Shown: positions 45,773 through 54,753 of the stretch, piece by piece
How positions within the stretch are numbered: position 1 is the stretch's first letter
Layout: every line of letters starts with the position of its first letter
Source of the DNA: Tenacibaculum piscium
GTDB taxonomy: Bacteria > Bacteroidota > Bacteroidia > Flavobacteriales > Flavobacteriaceae
Length of the DNA: 64,000 bases
Direction of reading: 5' to 3'
Assembly: GCF_021390715.1 (NCBI RefSeq)
Contig: NZ_JAJGWT010000009.1
Span: 56,439 to 120,438, forward strand
The notes under the pieces: model-generated
Databases searched by the model: none
Told to the model about the DNA's origin: nothing
What the model saw: the letters and a program-made list of their open reading frames with translations, nothing else
Translations under genes and position numbers: made by a program

Positions 45773-46276
45773 ATGATGTATTATATCTCTGGCGGAGAAC
45801 GTTCAGGAAAAAGTAGCTATGCGCAACAATTAGCAGAATCATTATCTAACAATCCTTATTATTTAGCAACTTCAAGAATTTGGGATGCCGATTTTAAAAA
45901 ACGTGTAGACAGACATATTTCTGATAGAGATGAACGTTGGACTACTATTGAAGAAGAAAAAAACATTAGCAATGTTATTCCTAAAAATGCCACCGTCGTT
46001 ATTGATTGCGTTACTTTATGGCTGACTAATTTTTATTTAGATACTAAAAATGATGTTCAAAAAAGTTTAACATTAGCAACTGATGAAATTGACAAACTAG
46101 TTGAAATTGATGCAACTATTATTATCATATCTAATGAAATAGGAATGGGTTTACATGCTGATACTCAAATTGGCAGAAAATTTACCGAATTACAAGGATG
46201 GGTAAATCAATATATTGCTAAAAAAGCTGATAAAGCTACTTTTATAGTATCTGGTTTACCACTAAATTTAAAATAA
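45773..46276 (+). CDS. cobU: Adenosylcobinamide kinase / adenosylcobinamide-phosphate guanylyltransferase
   Basis: Bifunctional enzyme that phosphorylates adenosylcobinamide and then adds GMP, the first step of nucleotide-loop assembly. Starting with MMYYISGGERSGKS, the P-loop GGERSGKS is at residues 6-13. The VIDCVTLWLTN and SNEIGMG motifs follow. Two adjacent ATG codons (45773 and 45776) are possible starts, and the length of about 167 aa is that of CobU. An in-frame TTG further upstream (45749) would add eight residues that are not typical of the family. It is first in cobU-cobT-cobS-cobC. Confidence 0.95.
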   Translation: MMYYISGGERSGKSSYAQQLAESLSNNPYYLATSRIWDADFKKRVDRHISDRDERWTTIEEEKNISNVIPKNATVVIDCVTLWLTNFYLDTKNDVQKSLTLATDEIDKLVEIDATIIIISNEIGMGLHADTQIGRKFTELQGWVNQYIAKKADKATFIVSGLPLNLK

Positions 46277-46282
46277 AAACAC

Positions 46283-47323
46283 ATGTACGCTACTAATATA
46301 ACCCCACTTTCAGACACGCTAAAAATAGCACTTAAAGATAAAATTGATTTTAAAACAAAACCGATTGGTTCATTAGGAGTTTTAGAAGAAATTGCCCTAC
46401 AAATAGGACAAATTCAAAACAGCCTTACTCCTACTTTATCAAAACCAAGTATTGTTGTTTTTGCTGGCGATCATGGAATTGTAAAATCGAAAGTTGTAAG
46501 TCCTTATCCGCAGGAAGTAACCCAACAAATGGTGTTAAACTTCTTGAATAACGGAGCTGCAATTAACGTTTTTTGTAATCAGAATGATATCAATTTAAAA
46601 ATTGTTGATGCAGGTGTAAATGCTGATTTTGAATCAAACATCAATTTAATATCAGCAAAAATAGCTAAAGGAACAAAAGATTATAGTATTGAAAAAGCAA
46701 TGACCACAGCCGAGTGTTTATCAGCTTTAGATAAAGGAAAAAAACTAGTTACAGAATTACATAAACAAGGAACAAATACTATTGGTTTTGGTGAAATGGG
46801 AATTGGAAACACTTCTGCTGCTTCTTTATTAATGAGTTATTTTACAAATACATCGATTGAAAATTGTGTTGGAAAAGGAACTGGTTTAGATGATTCTGGA
46901 GTTCTTAAAAAAGCTGACATTCTTAAAAATGCACTTAATTTACATCAAAAAAATATTAAAAACCCAATAGATGCTTTAGCTACTTTTGGTGGTTTTGAAA
47001 TTGTAATGATGTGCGGAGCTATGTTAGAAGCGGCATCTTTAAAAATGACCATTTTAGTAGATGGATTTATTGTTACTTCGGCTTTATTAGCTGCACAGGC
47101 TATCAATAAAAATGTTTTAGATTACTGTATTTTTTGTCATACATCAGGCGAACAAGGTCATGAAAAAATGTTGCAATTTTTAAATGCAAAACCACTCTTA
47201 AATATTGGTTTACGTTTAGGCGAAGGAACTGGTAGTGCTATTGCTTTTCCTATTGTAAAAGCTGCGATTAGTTTTTTAAATGAAATGGCAACTTTTAAAA
47301 GTGCAAATATATCTGAAGGGTAG
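46283..47323 (+). CDS. cobT: Nicotinate-nucleotide--dimethylbenzimidazole phosphoribosyltransferase
   Basis: Makes alpha-ribazole-5'-phosphate, the lower ligand nucleotide of B12, from a benzimidazole base and nicotinate mononucleotide. The 346 residues match the family. Motifs include KTKPIGSLG near the N-terminus, FAGDHGI, FGEMGIGNTSAASLL (about 171-185), and RLGEGTGSAIAFP with the catalytic Glu at about 314. It begins 6 nt after cobU and ends 3 nt before cobS. Confidence 0.96.
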   Translation: MYATNITPLSDTLKIALKDKIDFKTKPIGSLGVLEEIALQIGQIQNSLTPTLSKPSIVVFAGDHGIVKSKVVSPYPQEVTQQMVLNFLNNGAAINVFCNQNDINLKIVDAGVNADFESNINLISAKIAKGTKDYSIEKAMTTAECLSALDKGKKLVTELHKQGTNTIGFGEMGIGNTSAASLLMSYFTNTSIENCVGKGTGLDDSGVLKKADILKNALNLHQKNIKNPIDALATFGGFEIVMMCGAMLEAASLKMTILVDGFIVTSALLAAQAINKNVLDYCIFCHTSGEQGHEKMLQFLNAKPLLNIGLRLGEGTGSAIAFPIVKAAISFLNEMATFKSANISEG

Positions 47324-47326
47324 TTT

Positions 47327-48103
47327 ATGAAAAATCAAATTCATTATTTTTTAACTGCTGTCTTATTTTTCACGAGAATTCCTTGTCCTAAATGGGTAAA
47401 TCATTCTCCTGAAATTTTAAATAAAAGCAGTCGTTATTTCTCGTTAGTTGGTATTGTTATTGGCGCAATTTCTGCCGCTGTATACCTTGGAGCTTCGTTT
47501 CTTTTTAGCCCAAGTATTGCTATTGTACTTAGCATTGTTGCTTCTGTTTGGACAACAGGTGCTTTTCATGAAGATGGTTTTGCTGATGTATGCGACGGTT
47601 TTGGTGGCGGATGGACGAAAGATAAAATTTTAACCATCATGAAAGATTCTAGATTAGGAACTTATGGTGTTGTGGGAATTGTTGCGCTTTTATCAATAAA
47701 AACATTAAGTTTATACGAGTTATTACAATTCAATAATTCGATTAAAACAATTCCTTTATTATTGATTTCAGGACATGCTATTAGCCGATTTATCGCAACT
47801 ATTTTATTATACACACACGAATATGTAAGAGATATTGACACGGCTAAAGTAAAACCTACTACTCAAAAAATGAGTACAAAAGCACTAATTATTTCTGGTT
47901 TCTTCGGGATAGTACCACTTGTATTTTTTCAAGATATTAGAGTATTTGCAGTACTAATTCCTTTATTTTTAACGTATTTATACATGGGAAGTTTTTTCAA
48001 AAAATGGATTGGCGGACAAACTGGCGATTGTGCTGGTGCATTGCAACAAGTATCCGAAGTTATTTTTTATTTATCAATAATAATTATATGGAAATTATTT
48101 TAG
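47327..48103 (+). CDS. cobS: Adenosylcobinamide-GDP ribazoletransferase (cobalamin synthase)
   Basis: Integral-membrane enzyme joining adenosylcobinamide-GDP with alpha-ribazole (or its phosphate) to give cobalamin or its phosphate. The 258 residues hold six to seven hydrophobic helices. The characteristic FTRIPCPKW motif is near the N-terminus, HEDGFADVCDGFGGG at about 83-97 contains the acidic residues, and GGQTGDCAGALQQVSEV is near the C-terminus. The cobC ATG lies inside its last 16 nt. Confidence 0.95.
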   Translation: MKNQIHYFLTAVLFFTRIPCPKWVNHSPEILNKSSRYFSLVGIVIGAISAAVYLGASFLFSPSIAIVLSIVASVWTTGAFHEDGFADVCDGFGGGWTKDKILTIMKDSRLGTYGVVGIVALLSIKTLSLYELLQFNNSIKTIPLLLISGHAISRFIATILLYTHEYVRDIDTAKVKPTTQKMSTKALIISGFFGIVPLVFFQDIRVFAVLIPLFLTYLYMGSFFKKWIGGQTGDCAGALQQVSEVIFYLSIIIIWKLF

Positions 48104-48615
48104 TCAGACATACGACTCCAAATATTGAAAAAGGAGTTTGCTACGGACAAGCAGATATTGGCGTTATCGATACTTTTTTAGAAGAAATACGCCCAATTTT
48201 AAAAGAAGTTCCTGTAAAGGATTCCGAAACCGTTTATTATTCAAGTCCTTTACAGCGATGTAAATTATTAGCAGAACAATTATCTGATACTATTATTTTT
48301 GATGATAGATTAAAAGAACTAGATTTTGGAGATTGGGAACTAAAAAAATGGGATGATATCAATAAGCCCGAGTTAGATATTTGGATGAACGATTTTGTAA
48401 ATATTACAGTTACTAATGGCGAATCTTACATTGATTTACATACCAGAACGGTTCAATTTTTAAATGATATTAAAAAGCTAAAAAAACAACGTGTTGTTAT
48501 TGTTACCCACGCTGGAGTAATCAGAAGTTTGTGGGCTTATGTAAACAATATTTCTTTAGAAAATTCTTTCGATTTAAAGTTAAAGTACGGAGATATTATA
48601 AAATTCACACTATAA
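48088..48615 (+). CDS. cobC: Alpha-ribazole phosphatase
   Basis: Histidine phosphatase family protein that removes the 5'-phosphate of alpha-ribazole phosphate (or adenosylcobalamin phosphate). The catalytic His is H8 in LVRHTTP, with VTHAGVIRS as the second His motif near residue 145. Length from ATG 48088 is 175 aa. Upstream in-frame sequence only adds unrelated residues (translated from the cobS end), so this ATG is the right start. The gene overlaps cobS by 16 nt. Confidence 0.93.
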   Translation: MEIILVRHTTPNIEKGVCYGQADIGVIDTFLEEIRPILKEVPVKDSETVYYSSPLQRCKLLAEQLSDTIIFDDRLKELDFGDWELKKWDDINKPELDIWMNDFVNITVTNGESYIDLHTRTVQFLNDIKKLKKQRVVIVTHAGVIRSLWAYVNNISLENSFDLKLKYGDIIKFTL

Positions 48616-48628
48616 TTCAATCATCAAA

Positions 48629-49744
48629 ATGAAACATTTTTTAATACTTGTTACTCTTTCATTGTTTTTTATTCAATGTAAAACATCAGAAGAAAAAGAC
48701 AGCACAAAAATAATAACAAACCAAAGCACTATTAAATATGCAAAAGGCTTTGATATTATTACGAATAATAATCAGAAAAAATTAATCATTAAAAAAGTAT
48801 TTCAAAACTCTAAAAAACAATTTGAATTTACATTGACCAATAAAACATATATTTCTAAAAATCAACTAAAAATTCCTGTTGAAAAATTAGTCGTTACTAG
48901 CACCACACACATCCCGATGCTAGAACTTTTAAATAGTGAAAATAAATTAGTCGGATTTCCACACGCTAAATATATTTCATCAGAAAAAACAAGAAAAAGA
49001 ATTGAAAACGGAAAAATAGTTGAACTTGGTATGGAACAAAGTATGAATACCGAAAAACTAATGGATTTACAACCCGAATTAGTTGTTGGTTTTTCTTTAC
49101 ATCCAAATAGTAAATTATACAAAAACATCAAAAAAGCAGGTATTCCTGTTGTTTTTAATGGCGATTGGCTAGAAGAAACACCTTTAGGAAGAGCAGAATG
49201 GATTAAATTTTTCGGAGTACTTTTAGATAAAGAAAAACAAGCAGATAGTGTTTTTAATGCGATTGAAAGAAATTACTTAGACGCTAAAAAAACAGCTAAA
49301 AAAAGCACTAATTATCCAACAATTTTATCTGGAAGTATGTTTAAAGAAGTTTGGAATGTTCCTGGAGGAAATAGTTTTATCGCTACTTTTTTTAAGGATG
49401 CACATTTAAATTATCTTTGGAAAGAAACCAAAAGCACAGGAAGTTTACAATTAAGTTTTGAAAGTGCTTTAGATAAAGGAAAAAAAGCTGATTATTGGAT
49501 TGGTTGCGGCTTATACGAAACAACAGCACAATTATTAAATGCTAATAAACATTATAAAGAATTCGATGCTTTAAAAAACGAAAGCACTTATACTATCGGT
49601 ACAAAAAAAGGAAAAACAGGTGGACTTATCTATTTTGAATTAGCGCCAATCAGACCTGATTTAGTTTTAAAAGATATCATCAAAATTACAAATCCAAAAG
49701 CTTTACCTAATTATAAATTAACATTTTTTGAGAAAATGAAATAA
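48629..49744 (+). CDS. BtuF-like ABC-transporter substrate-binding lipoprotein
   Basis: Type III periplasmic-binding-protein with a lipobox FIQC (Cys17) followed by KTSEE. Residues 85-371 show the BtuF fold: VVTSTTHIPMLELLN, the PELVVGFSLHPNS stretch, a NGDWLEETPLGRAEW motif and the final GLIYFELAPIRPD. It lies 13 nt after cobC, so corrinoids are the likely ligand, though iron siderophores cannot be excluded. BtuCD permease/ATPase genes are not in the window. An N-terminal extension of about 60 residues before the fold is longer than in E. coli BtuF. Confidence 0.85.
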   Translation: MKHFLILVTLSLFFIQCKTSEEKDSTKIITNQSTIKYAKGFDIITNNNQKKLIIKKVFQNSKKQFEFTLTNKTYISKNQLKIPVEKLVVTSTTHIPMLELLNSENKLVGFPHAKYISSEKTRKRIENGKIVELGMEQSMNTEKLMDLQPELVVGFSLHPNSKLYKNIKKAGIPVVFNGDWLEETPLGRAEWIKFFGVLLDKEKQADSVFNAIERNYLDAKKTAKKSTNYPTILSGSMFKEVWNVPGGNSFIATFFKDAHLNYLWKETKSTGSLQLSFESALDKGKKADYWIGCGLYETTAQLLNANKHYKEFDALKNESTYTIGTKKGKTGGLIYFELAPIRPDLVLKDIIKITNPKALPNYKLTFFEKMK

Positions 49745-49970
49745 ATTTTATCTGAAAAAAATATAGTGGCAAAAAATGGTGGCAAGGGGTTAAAACCCCT
49801 TGTTAAAAGGAGCTGAAAAAAGCTAAAAGCTGTGGCAAATCAGGATGAGAAACTGAACTAAAATCCCTTTGACGCATTTTTATTTTAAAACAAGGGGTTT
49901 TAACCCCTTGCCCTTGCCATGCTACTTTGAGATTACAAAAATTTTTAGAATAAAATTTAAACAAGCTCTT
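49745..49970 (+). repeat. Intergenic palindromic element, copy A
   Basis: This fills the gap between two convergent genes. It starts with TTTTATCTGAAAAAA, carries the family core at 49831-49857 (GGCAAAT, AGGATG, GAAACTGAA) and ends with ATTTAAACAAGCTCTT. Unlike copies B and C it has an internal inverted repeat: GGCAAGGGGTTAAAACCCCT (49781-49800, continuing TTG) is reversed at 49891-49912. No coding potential. Confidence 0.75.
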
Positions 49971-49982
49971 ATTATTACTATT

Positions 49983-51206
49983 TTAATTATTGATTTTATT
50001 TCTTGTAATAATATGCTTAAATTTCTTTTTCAAATCATTTCCTGTGTCGTAAATCATTTGTTCATTTGATGGAAAATTTACAGATTTCAATACCGTTAAA
50101 TTAAAAAAAGATTCCTCTAAAGCTCTTCTATCGCCATTATAATCGGCGTAAGTATGCTCAAAAATAAATTCACTTTCGATAGGGAAACGCTCTAGTAATT
50201 GATTTGTTTGATTATCAAAATATTTTACAATTCCTGAAACTTTACAACTTTTAAACTGCGTAAAATGATATAATTGACAACGAATTGTTCTAAAATTAGC
50301 GACTTTTATTTTAACACCTAAACTATCTTTTACATAACCGCCATTATTATTTTTCAAATATTTAAAGCCGTCTTGAACTTGTTTTTCTTTGGTAATTTCT
50401 TTTTCGTGAATTTGTTCGGGAGAAATATCGATATTTCTTAAATTTAATTCCAAATCAAAATCATAGTTTACCAAATTATTTTTTTTAGCATGATAAACCG
50501 TCCATAAGTTGTTTAATCCATACGTATCTATTGCTAACAAATCATCTTCAAGCCTTCTTGGTATCACCTGATTTGTTTGGTTATTTAAGGATACAAAAAT
50601 GTAATCTGTTCCTTTTAAATGCGCTTGTTTTTGTAAATCGTTGGTGTTTTTATAATTTGGTGATATTTTATTTAACTGCGTAAAAGTATCAAATGCTTTT
50701 CTATAATTCATTTTATTTTGATAGCCTTTATTTAACAAATTAACGGCATTTTCATATAAATAATTAGCATAATTTTCTTTGGCCTGAATAATTTGAGCAT
50801 CATAATTTTGTAAATTAAAATTTACATTTTTATTTGTTTTGATATTTCTAAGAGGCAAGAGTGGTTTTATTTTTTCTTGTCTATTTTTCAAGCGATTATA
50901 TAGGGTATAAATAGTTTCTAAATTTGCCGAATTTGCTTCTTTTTTCAGATACGCTATTTTAGCTAAATCACTATCGGTTGCTTTTTTAAAAGCATTTTTA
51001 AGTATTAGAACGTAGGGTTGATTTTTCGCTTTAAATTTATTTTTCGCTAATTTTTTAATTGATAAGGCCATTGCTTTTTCATAATCTCCAGAGTTAAGTG
51101 CTTTGGCTGTATTTTTGACGCTATTACAAGAAATCGTTAAAAATATTGTTAGAAACAATGTTACAATTATGTTTGTAAAAAATAGCTTTGTTGTCTTTTT
51201 TTTCAT
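49983..51206 (-). CDS. Lipoprotein with TPR-like helical N-terminus, function unknown
   Basis: A lipoprotein signal with Cys27 (FLTISC) opens this 407-residue protein. Residues 30-190 form amphipathic helices in a TPR-like pattern (LNSGDYEKAMALSIKKLAKN, then NKGYQNKMNYRKAFDTFTQL). The C-terminal half is beta-rich with no known catalytic motif. I recognise only a conserved flavobacterial family with no assigned role. It ends just past the intergenic repeat and starts 23 nt after the M1 peptidase gene, so it probably shares its transcript. Confidence 0.75.
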   Translation of the reverse strand: MKKKTTKLFFTNIIVTLFLTIFLTISCNSVKNTAKALNSGDYEKAMALSIKKLAKNKFKAKNQPYVLILKNAFKKATDSDLAKIAYLKKEANSANLETIYTLYNRLKNRQEKIKPLLPLRNIKTNKNVNFNLQNYDAQIIQAKENYANYLYENAVNLLNKGYQNKMNYRKAFDTFTQLNKISPNYKNTNDLQKQAHLKGTDYIFVSLNNQTNQVIPRRLEDDLLAIDTYGLNNLWTVYHAKKNNLVNYDFDLELNLRNIDISPEQIHEKEITKEKQVQDGFKYLKNNNGGYVKDSLGVKIKVANFRTIRCQLYHFTQFKSCKVSGIVKYFDNQTNQLLERFPIESEFIFEHTYADYNGDRRALEESFFNLTVLKSVNFPSNEQMIYDTGNDLKKKFKHIITRNKINN

Positions 51207-51229
51207 CAGTTTTATAGGTTGATTTTTAA

Positions 51230-53707
51230 TTACTGTAACAATTTAGCCATGGCTATTTTAGCAATTTCAATATTTTTAAGTTTGGTTGGTTGCTTTGCTA
51301 TTTTTTGTTTCTGAACTACTTGACGCAATAAATTCACGCCAACTTTATCAAAATTATATTGTTTGTATTGTGTTCCTTTCGCGACAATATCATCAGCTAA
51401 ATTTCTGATTGCTTCGGTATTGTTACTACTAGCAATTTTATCGTATGCTTTTTTGTAGAGCGATTGTATTTTTTTATCCTGACTTAAAAACATTCCTTCG
51501 ATTACATTTCCAGCGATAAACGGGAGTTCTTCCTGATTATTTTCATCTAAATAAATACGTGTTAAGGGCGTTGCGATAATTTTTTTAACATCGACAGGGA
51601 GTGTTTTTGATTTTTGAATTGCCAATTTTTTATCTATATAATAGATGGCAACTAATGATTTTCCTAAAACGGCATAGGATTCACTTTGCAAACCTTTTTG
51701 AAAAACGGGTTTTAATTCAGGATTTGTTAATTTCCCTAACGTTTCGATGGCACTTGCTTTTACTAATGTTTTCGGGTCATTTGTGGCGATTTTTTTAATA
51801 TTTTCGATTACATTTTTTTTAGTATTTTTATTTGCCAGATTGATATTTTCTAAGGCTAAAATTCTAATTTTATAGAAATCATCATTTAAAGCATCTGCGA
51901 TTGCATTAAACGCTTTTTTATCATCTTGATATTTAGCAACCTCCACTAAAGCTTCTTTTTTATGTTGATAATTCTCAGCGTATTTTAATTGATTGATATA
52001 ATCGCTTAACACTTTATTTTCGGTGATATCGCATAGTAAAACGCCATCGGCATTTACTTGAATAAAAGTTGGTTGCGTTACAAACGGAAATGTAAATGAA
52101 GCGTCTTTACTTTCTACAAAAACAGTATGGCGTGTTATTTTTTGTGATTTTTGTGATTTTCCTTCTTCAAGAATATCAATAACAAAAGGAAATTTAAAGG
52201 TATTTTCTTGCTCTTGTTTAATATTTACGGTTACTGTTTTTCGTAATTTATTATAGTCGTAGGAAACGGCTAATTTCGGATGTCCGCTATTAAAATACCA
52301 TTGATTAAAAAACCAATTTAAGTCTTTTCCGCTTACTTTTTCGAAAGCCAAACGCAACTGATGTGCCTCTGCAGTACTGTATTTATTGGTAGTTAAATAC
52401 GTATTTAAACCTGCGTAAAAAGCGTCATCGCCTAGATAATTACGCAACATATGTAAAATCGCACCGCCTTTGTTATAGCTAACGGCATCAAACATATCTT
52501 CTTTATCATGGTAGTTAAATCGCACTAAATGTTTATCAAAATTCTGCCCATTTTTATAGGCTTCAATATCTTCTAATAAATGTGCATCGGCATCATTTTT
52601 TCCATATTTGTACTCACGCCATAAATACTCGCTATAATTGGCAAAACTTTCGTTGACGGTTAAATTACTCCAACTCTCTGCCGTTACTAAATTCCCAAAC
52701 CAATGATGAAAAGCTTCATGAGCAATGGTATTTTCATGGATATTTTCATCAATTAATTGCCCTGGCATTTGATACGCTTTTTCGCCATGAATTACCGCCG
52801 TTGTGTTTTCCATTGCACCACTTACGTAATCTCTTCCTACGATTTGTGCATATTTATTCCACGGATATTCGATTCCTGTAATTTTCGAGAAAAAAGCTAA
52901 CATTTCAGGTGTATTTCCAAAAATTGCTTTTGCGTGTGGAGCATATTTTTTTTCTACATAATAATCAACGGGAATATTTTTGTAATTGTCTTTGATAATT
53001 TCATATTCCCCTACGCCCATAAAAAATAAATACGGTGCGTGTTTTTGTTTGAAATTCCAATAATCGGTTCTTGTTCCGTTGTTATTTTTTTGTTGATTTT
53101 CTAATTTCCCATTGGATAATGTTACGTATTTATTAGGAACGGTTATATAAATTTCTTGGGAAGTTTTTTGATTTGGCGCATCAATTGTGGGAAACCAGCA
53201 ACTACTTGCTTCGGTTTCTCCTTGTGTCCAGATTTGTGTTGGTTTATTTTTATCCAAGCCTGTTGGGTTTATAAAATACAATCCTTTTGCCGATGTAATT
53301 GCATTACTTCCTTTTTGTTGAACTTTTTCAGGACGTGCCGTATATTTTATATAAATCGTAAATTCTTCGGATTTTTTATAGGTTCGAGGCAAGTCGATAA
53401 TCAATTTAGAGTCATCATAATTATAGGCTAATTTCTGATTATTCATACTTATTTGATGAATAATCATGGCTTTTGCATCTAAGGTAATTTTATCGGTTTG
53501 ATAAAAATGTGGTTTTACCGTTAGCCATTCTTCGCCGTTTAATTGTTTTTCTTTAAAATTAAAATCGACCTTTAATTTTGTATGAATTAAATCGTGAATT
53601 TTAGCTGTTTCGGCTTTATAAATTGTCGCAGATTGCGAAAATAAGGCACTACTTAAAAAAGATATTAGGACTATAGAAATTGATGTAAAAGCTTTTTGAA
53701 ACTTCAT
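51230..53707 (-). CDS. M1-family metallopeptidase (aminopeptidase N-like), secreted
   Basis: Zinc aminopeptidase that trims N-terminal residues outside the cytoplasm. A signal peptide covers 1-24 (ending FSQ). The exopeptidase motif GAMEN is at 297-301 and HEAFH at 330-334 with the third zinc ligand E353 in VNESFANY. At 825 aa it has a helical, HEAT-like C-terminal domain (about 590-825), longer than in LTA4 hydrolase-like members. It lacks a type IX sorting domain. It is upstream of the lipoprotein gene on the same strand and downstream of DUF4252. Confidence 0.95.
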   Translation of the reverse strand: MKFQKAFTSISIVLISFLSSALFSQSATIYKAETAKIHDLIHTKLKVDFNFKEKQLNGEEWLTVKPHFYQTDKITLDAKAMIIHQISMNNQKLAYNYDDSKLIIDLPRTYKKSEEFTIYIKYTARPEKVQQKGSNAITSAKGLYFINPTGLDKNKPTQIWTQGETEASSCWFPTIDAPNQKTSQEIYITVPNKYVTLSNGKLENQQKNNNGTRTDYWNFKQKHAPYLFFMGVGEYEIIKDNYKNIPVDYYVEKKYAPHAKAIFGNTPEMLAFFSKITGIEYPWNKYAQIVGRDYVSGAMENTTAVIHGEKAYQMPGQLIDENIHENTIAHEAFHHWFGNLVTAESWSNLTVNESFANYSEYLWREYKYGKNDADAHLLEDIEAYKNGQNFDKHLVRFNYHDKEDMFDAVSYNKGGAILHMLRNYLGDDAFYAGLNTYLTTNKYSTAEAHQLRLAFEKVSGKDLNWFFNQWYFNSGHPKLAVSYDYNKLRKTVTVNIKQEQENTFKFPFVIDILEEGKSQKSQKITRHTVFVESKDASFTFPFVTQPTFIQVNADGVLLCDITENKVLSDYINQLKYAENYQHKKEALVEVAKYQDDKKAFNAIADALNDDFYKIRILALENINLANKNTKKNVIENIKKIATNDPKTLVKASAIETLGKLTNPELKPVFQKGLQSESYAVLGKSLVAIYYIDKKLAIQKSKTLPVDVKKIIATPLTRIYLDENNQEELPFIAGNVIEGMFLSQDKKIQSLYKKAYDKIASSNNTEAIRNLADDIVAKGTQYKQYNFDKVGVNLLRQVVQKQKIAKQPTKLKNIEIAKIAMAKLLQ

Positions 53708-53731
53708 AAAACTAGGCTATTTTATTTATTT

Positions 53732-54241
53732 TTATTTAGAAAAAGTATCGGCTATTTTAGACATTTTATTCATATCAATAATTCCTGTTAAAGAAACAAT
53801 AATAGATTCTGGTGTTCCTTTTTCGGTATTTTTATCTTTGATAAATAATAATACTTCGCTTACAAAATTTTTATTTTCTGTTGATTTGACATAAATTTTA
53901 ACACGAGAATTTTGGTCATTTGCTCGCATAAGTGCTACCAATTTATTTTTAACGACGGTTTGCTGCACCATTTTTTCCATTTGGGTAGCGATGCTGGTAT
54001 TTTTTGTTGAAAACATTTTTAATTCTTCCAACTCTTTAATCATCGTAAAGATTTCGATAGCTTCATTATCATCAGCATCGACTTTAAATTTTGATAGAAT
54101 TTCGAAGGCATCTTTATTAACAATTACGGATGAAACTTCTTCAATATTTTCTAATTCATCAAAGATTGATTGTCCAAAACTGGTTATGGAGATGCTTATA
54201 AAAGCAAGTAAAACGAGTGTATTTTTTATATATTTTTTCAT
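53732..54241 (-). CDS. DUF4252 protein, exported
   Basis: A signal peptide (about 1-24, ending SFG before Q) precedes 145 residues of the DUF4252 family, which is restricted to Bacteroidota. Pattern FDELENIEEVSSVIVNKDAF, then a helical KELEELKMFSTKN region and a strand-rich VKIYVKSTENKNFVSEVLLF, then a C-terminal helix. DUF4252 genes often lie near ECF sigma/anti-sigma genes, but none is seen in the window. No enzymatic motif. It starts 66 nt after the short ORF at 54308 and ends 24 nt before the M1 peptidase. Confidence 0.82.
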   Translation of the reverse strand: MKKYIKNTLVLLAFISISITSFGQSIFDELENIEEVSSVIVNKDAFEILSKFKVDADDNEAIEIFTMIKELEELKMFSTKNTSIATQMEKMVQQTVVKNKLVALMRANDQNSRVKIYVKSTENKNFVSEVLLFIKDKNTEKGTPESIIVSLTGIIDMNKMSKIADTFSK

Positions 54242-54307
54242 AATTAATTTAGTATTATTTTGATGTTATTTTATTTTTTTAGTTGTTTTTTGTATCTTTT
54301 TTTTTGA

Positions 54308-54541
54308 TTATTTGACAGCATTTATCACTTTCTGAACTGTTTTTTCGTAGGTATTTAAGTATTGTAATGCTTGATTTCCTTTATTTAAATTGACGGCAAC
54401 TAACTTGAGTGCTTCTGTTATTTCTGCTATTTTTTTTCGTTGTTGATACTCCTTATATTTTTGATTTCCTATCGATAAAACACCTAATATTACAACTGAT
54501 ACTAAGACTGATACTCTCATTTTTATATATTTTTTCATCAT
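54308..54541 (-). CDS. Short exported or membrane-anchored protein of unknown function
   Basis: A 77-residue product with basic residues then one hydrophobic stretch (about 8-25), followed by a charged helix (KYKEYQQRKKIAEITEALKLV) and an amphipathic tail. Not recognised. It lies upstream of DUF4252 on the same strand and has two adjacent ATG codons. The moderate length and the membrane segment suggest it is real, but no homology evidence can be given. If real, it may be a small regulator or partner of the DUF4252 protein. Confidence 0.45.
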   Translation of the reverse strand: MMKKYIKMRVSVLVSVVILGVLSIGNQKYKEYQQRKKIAEITEALKLVAVNLNKGNQALQYLNTYEKTVQKVINAVK

Positions 54542-54753
54542 TATTTAGTATTTTTTGAGTGTTTTTAATATTTTATTTTTTGATAGAAAGGAATCATAAG
54601 TACGAAAATCGACACCTAATATTCATTCAAATTCAATGCCATGTTGATACATAAATTAATATTTTAGTATTGGGGCTAAATTATTTCAAAAATATTTAAA
54701 AATATACTATTATTGATTAAATTGCGTTTATCTTATACGTTAATATATTCCTT

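Noticed and set aside
49781..49912. Possible CRISPR-like repeat pair
   Set aside because: There are only two arms, in inverted orientation and with no regular spacers or cas genes.
53732..54541. Possible ECF sigma/anti-sigma locus next to DUF4252
   Set aside because: Neither protein upstream has sigma-70 region 2 or 4 motifs, and none is found in the 212 nt that follow.
54542..54753. Possible gene or RNA in the 212-nt gap before the S41 peptidase
   Set aside because: No reading frame, stable hairpin or promoter match was found.
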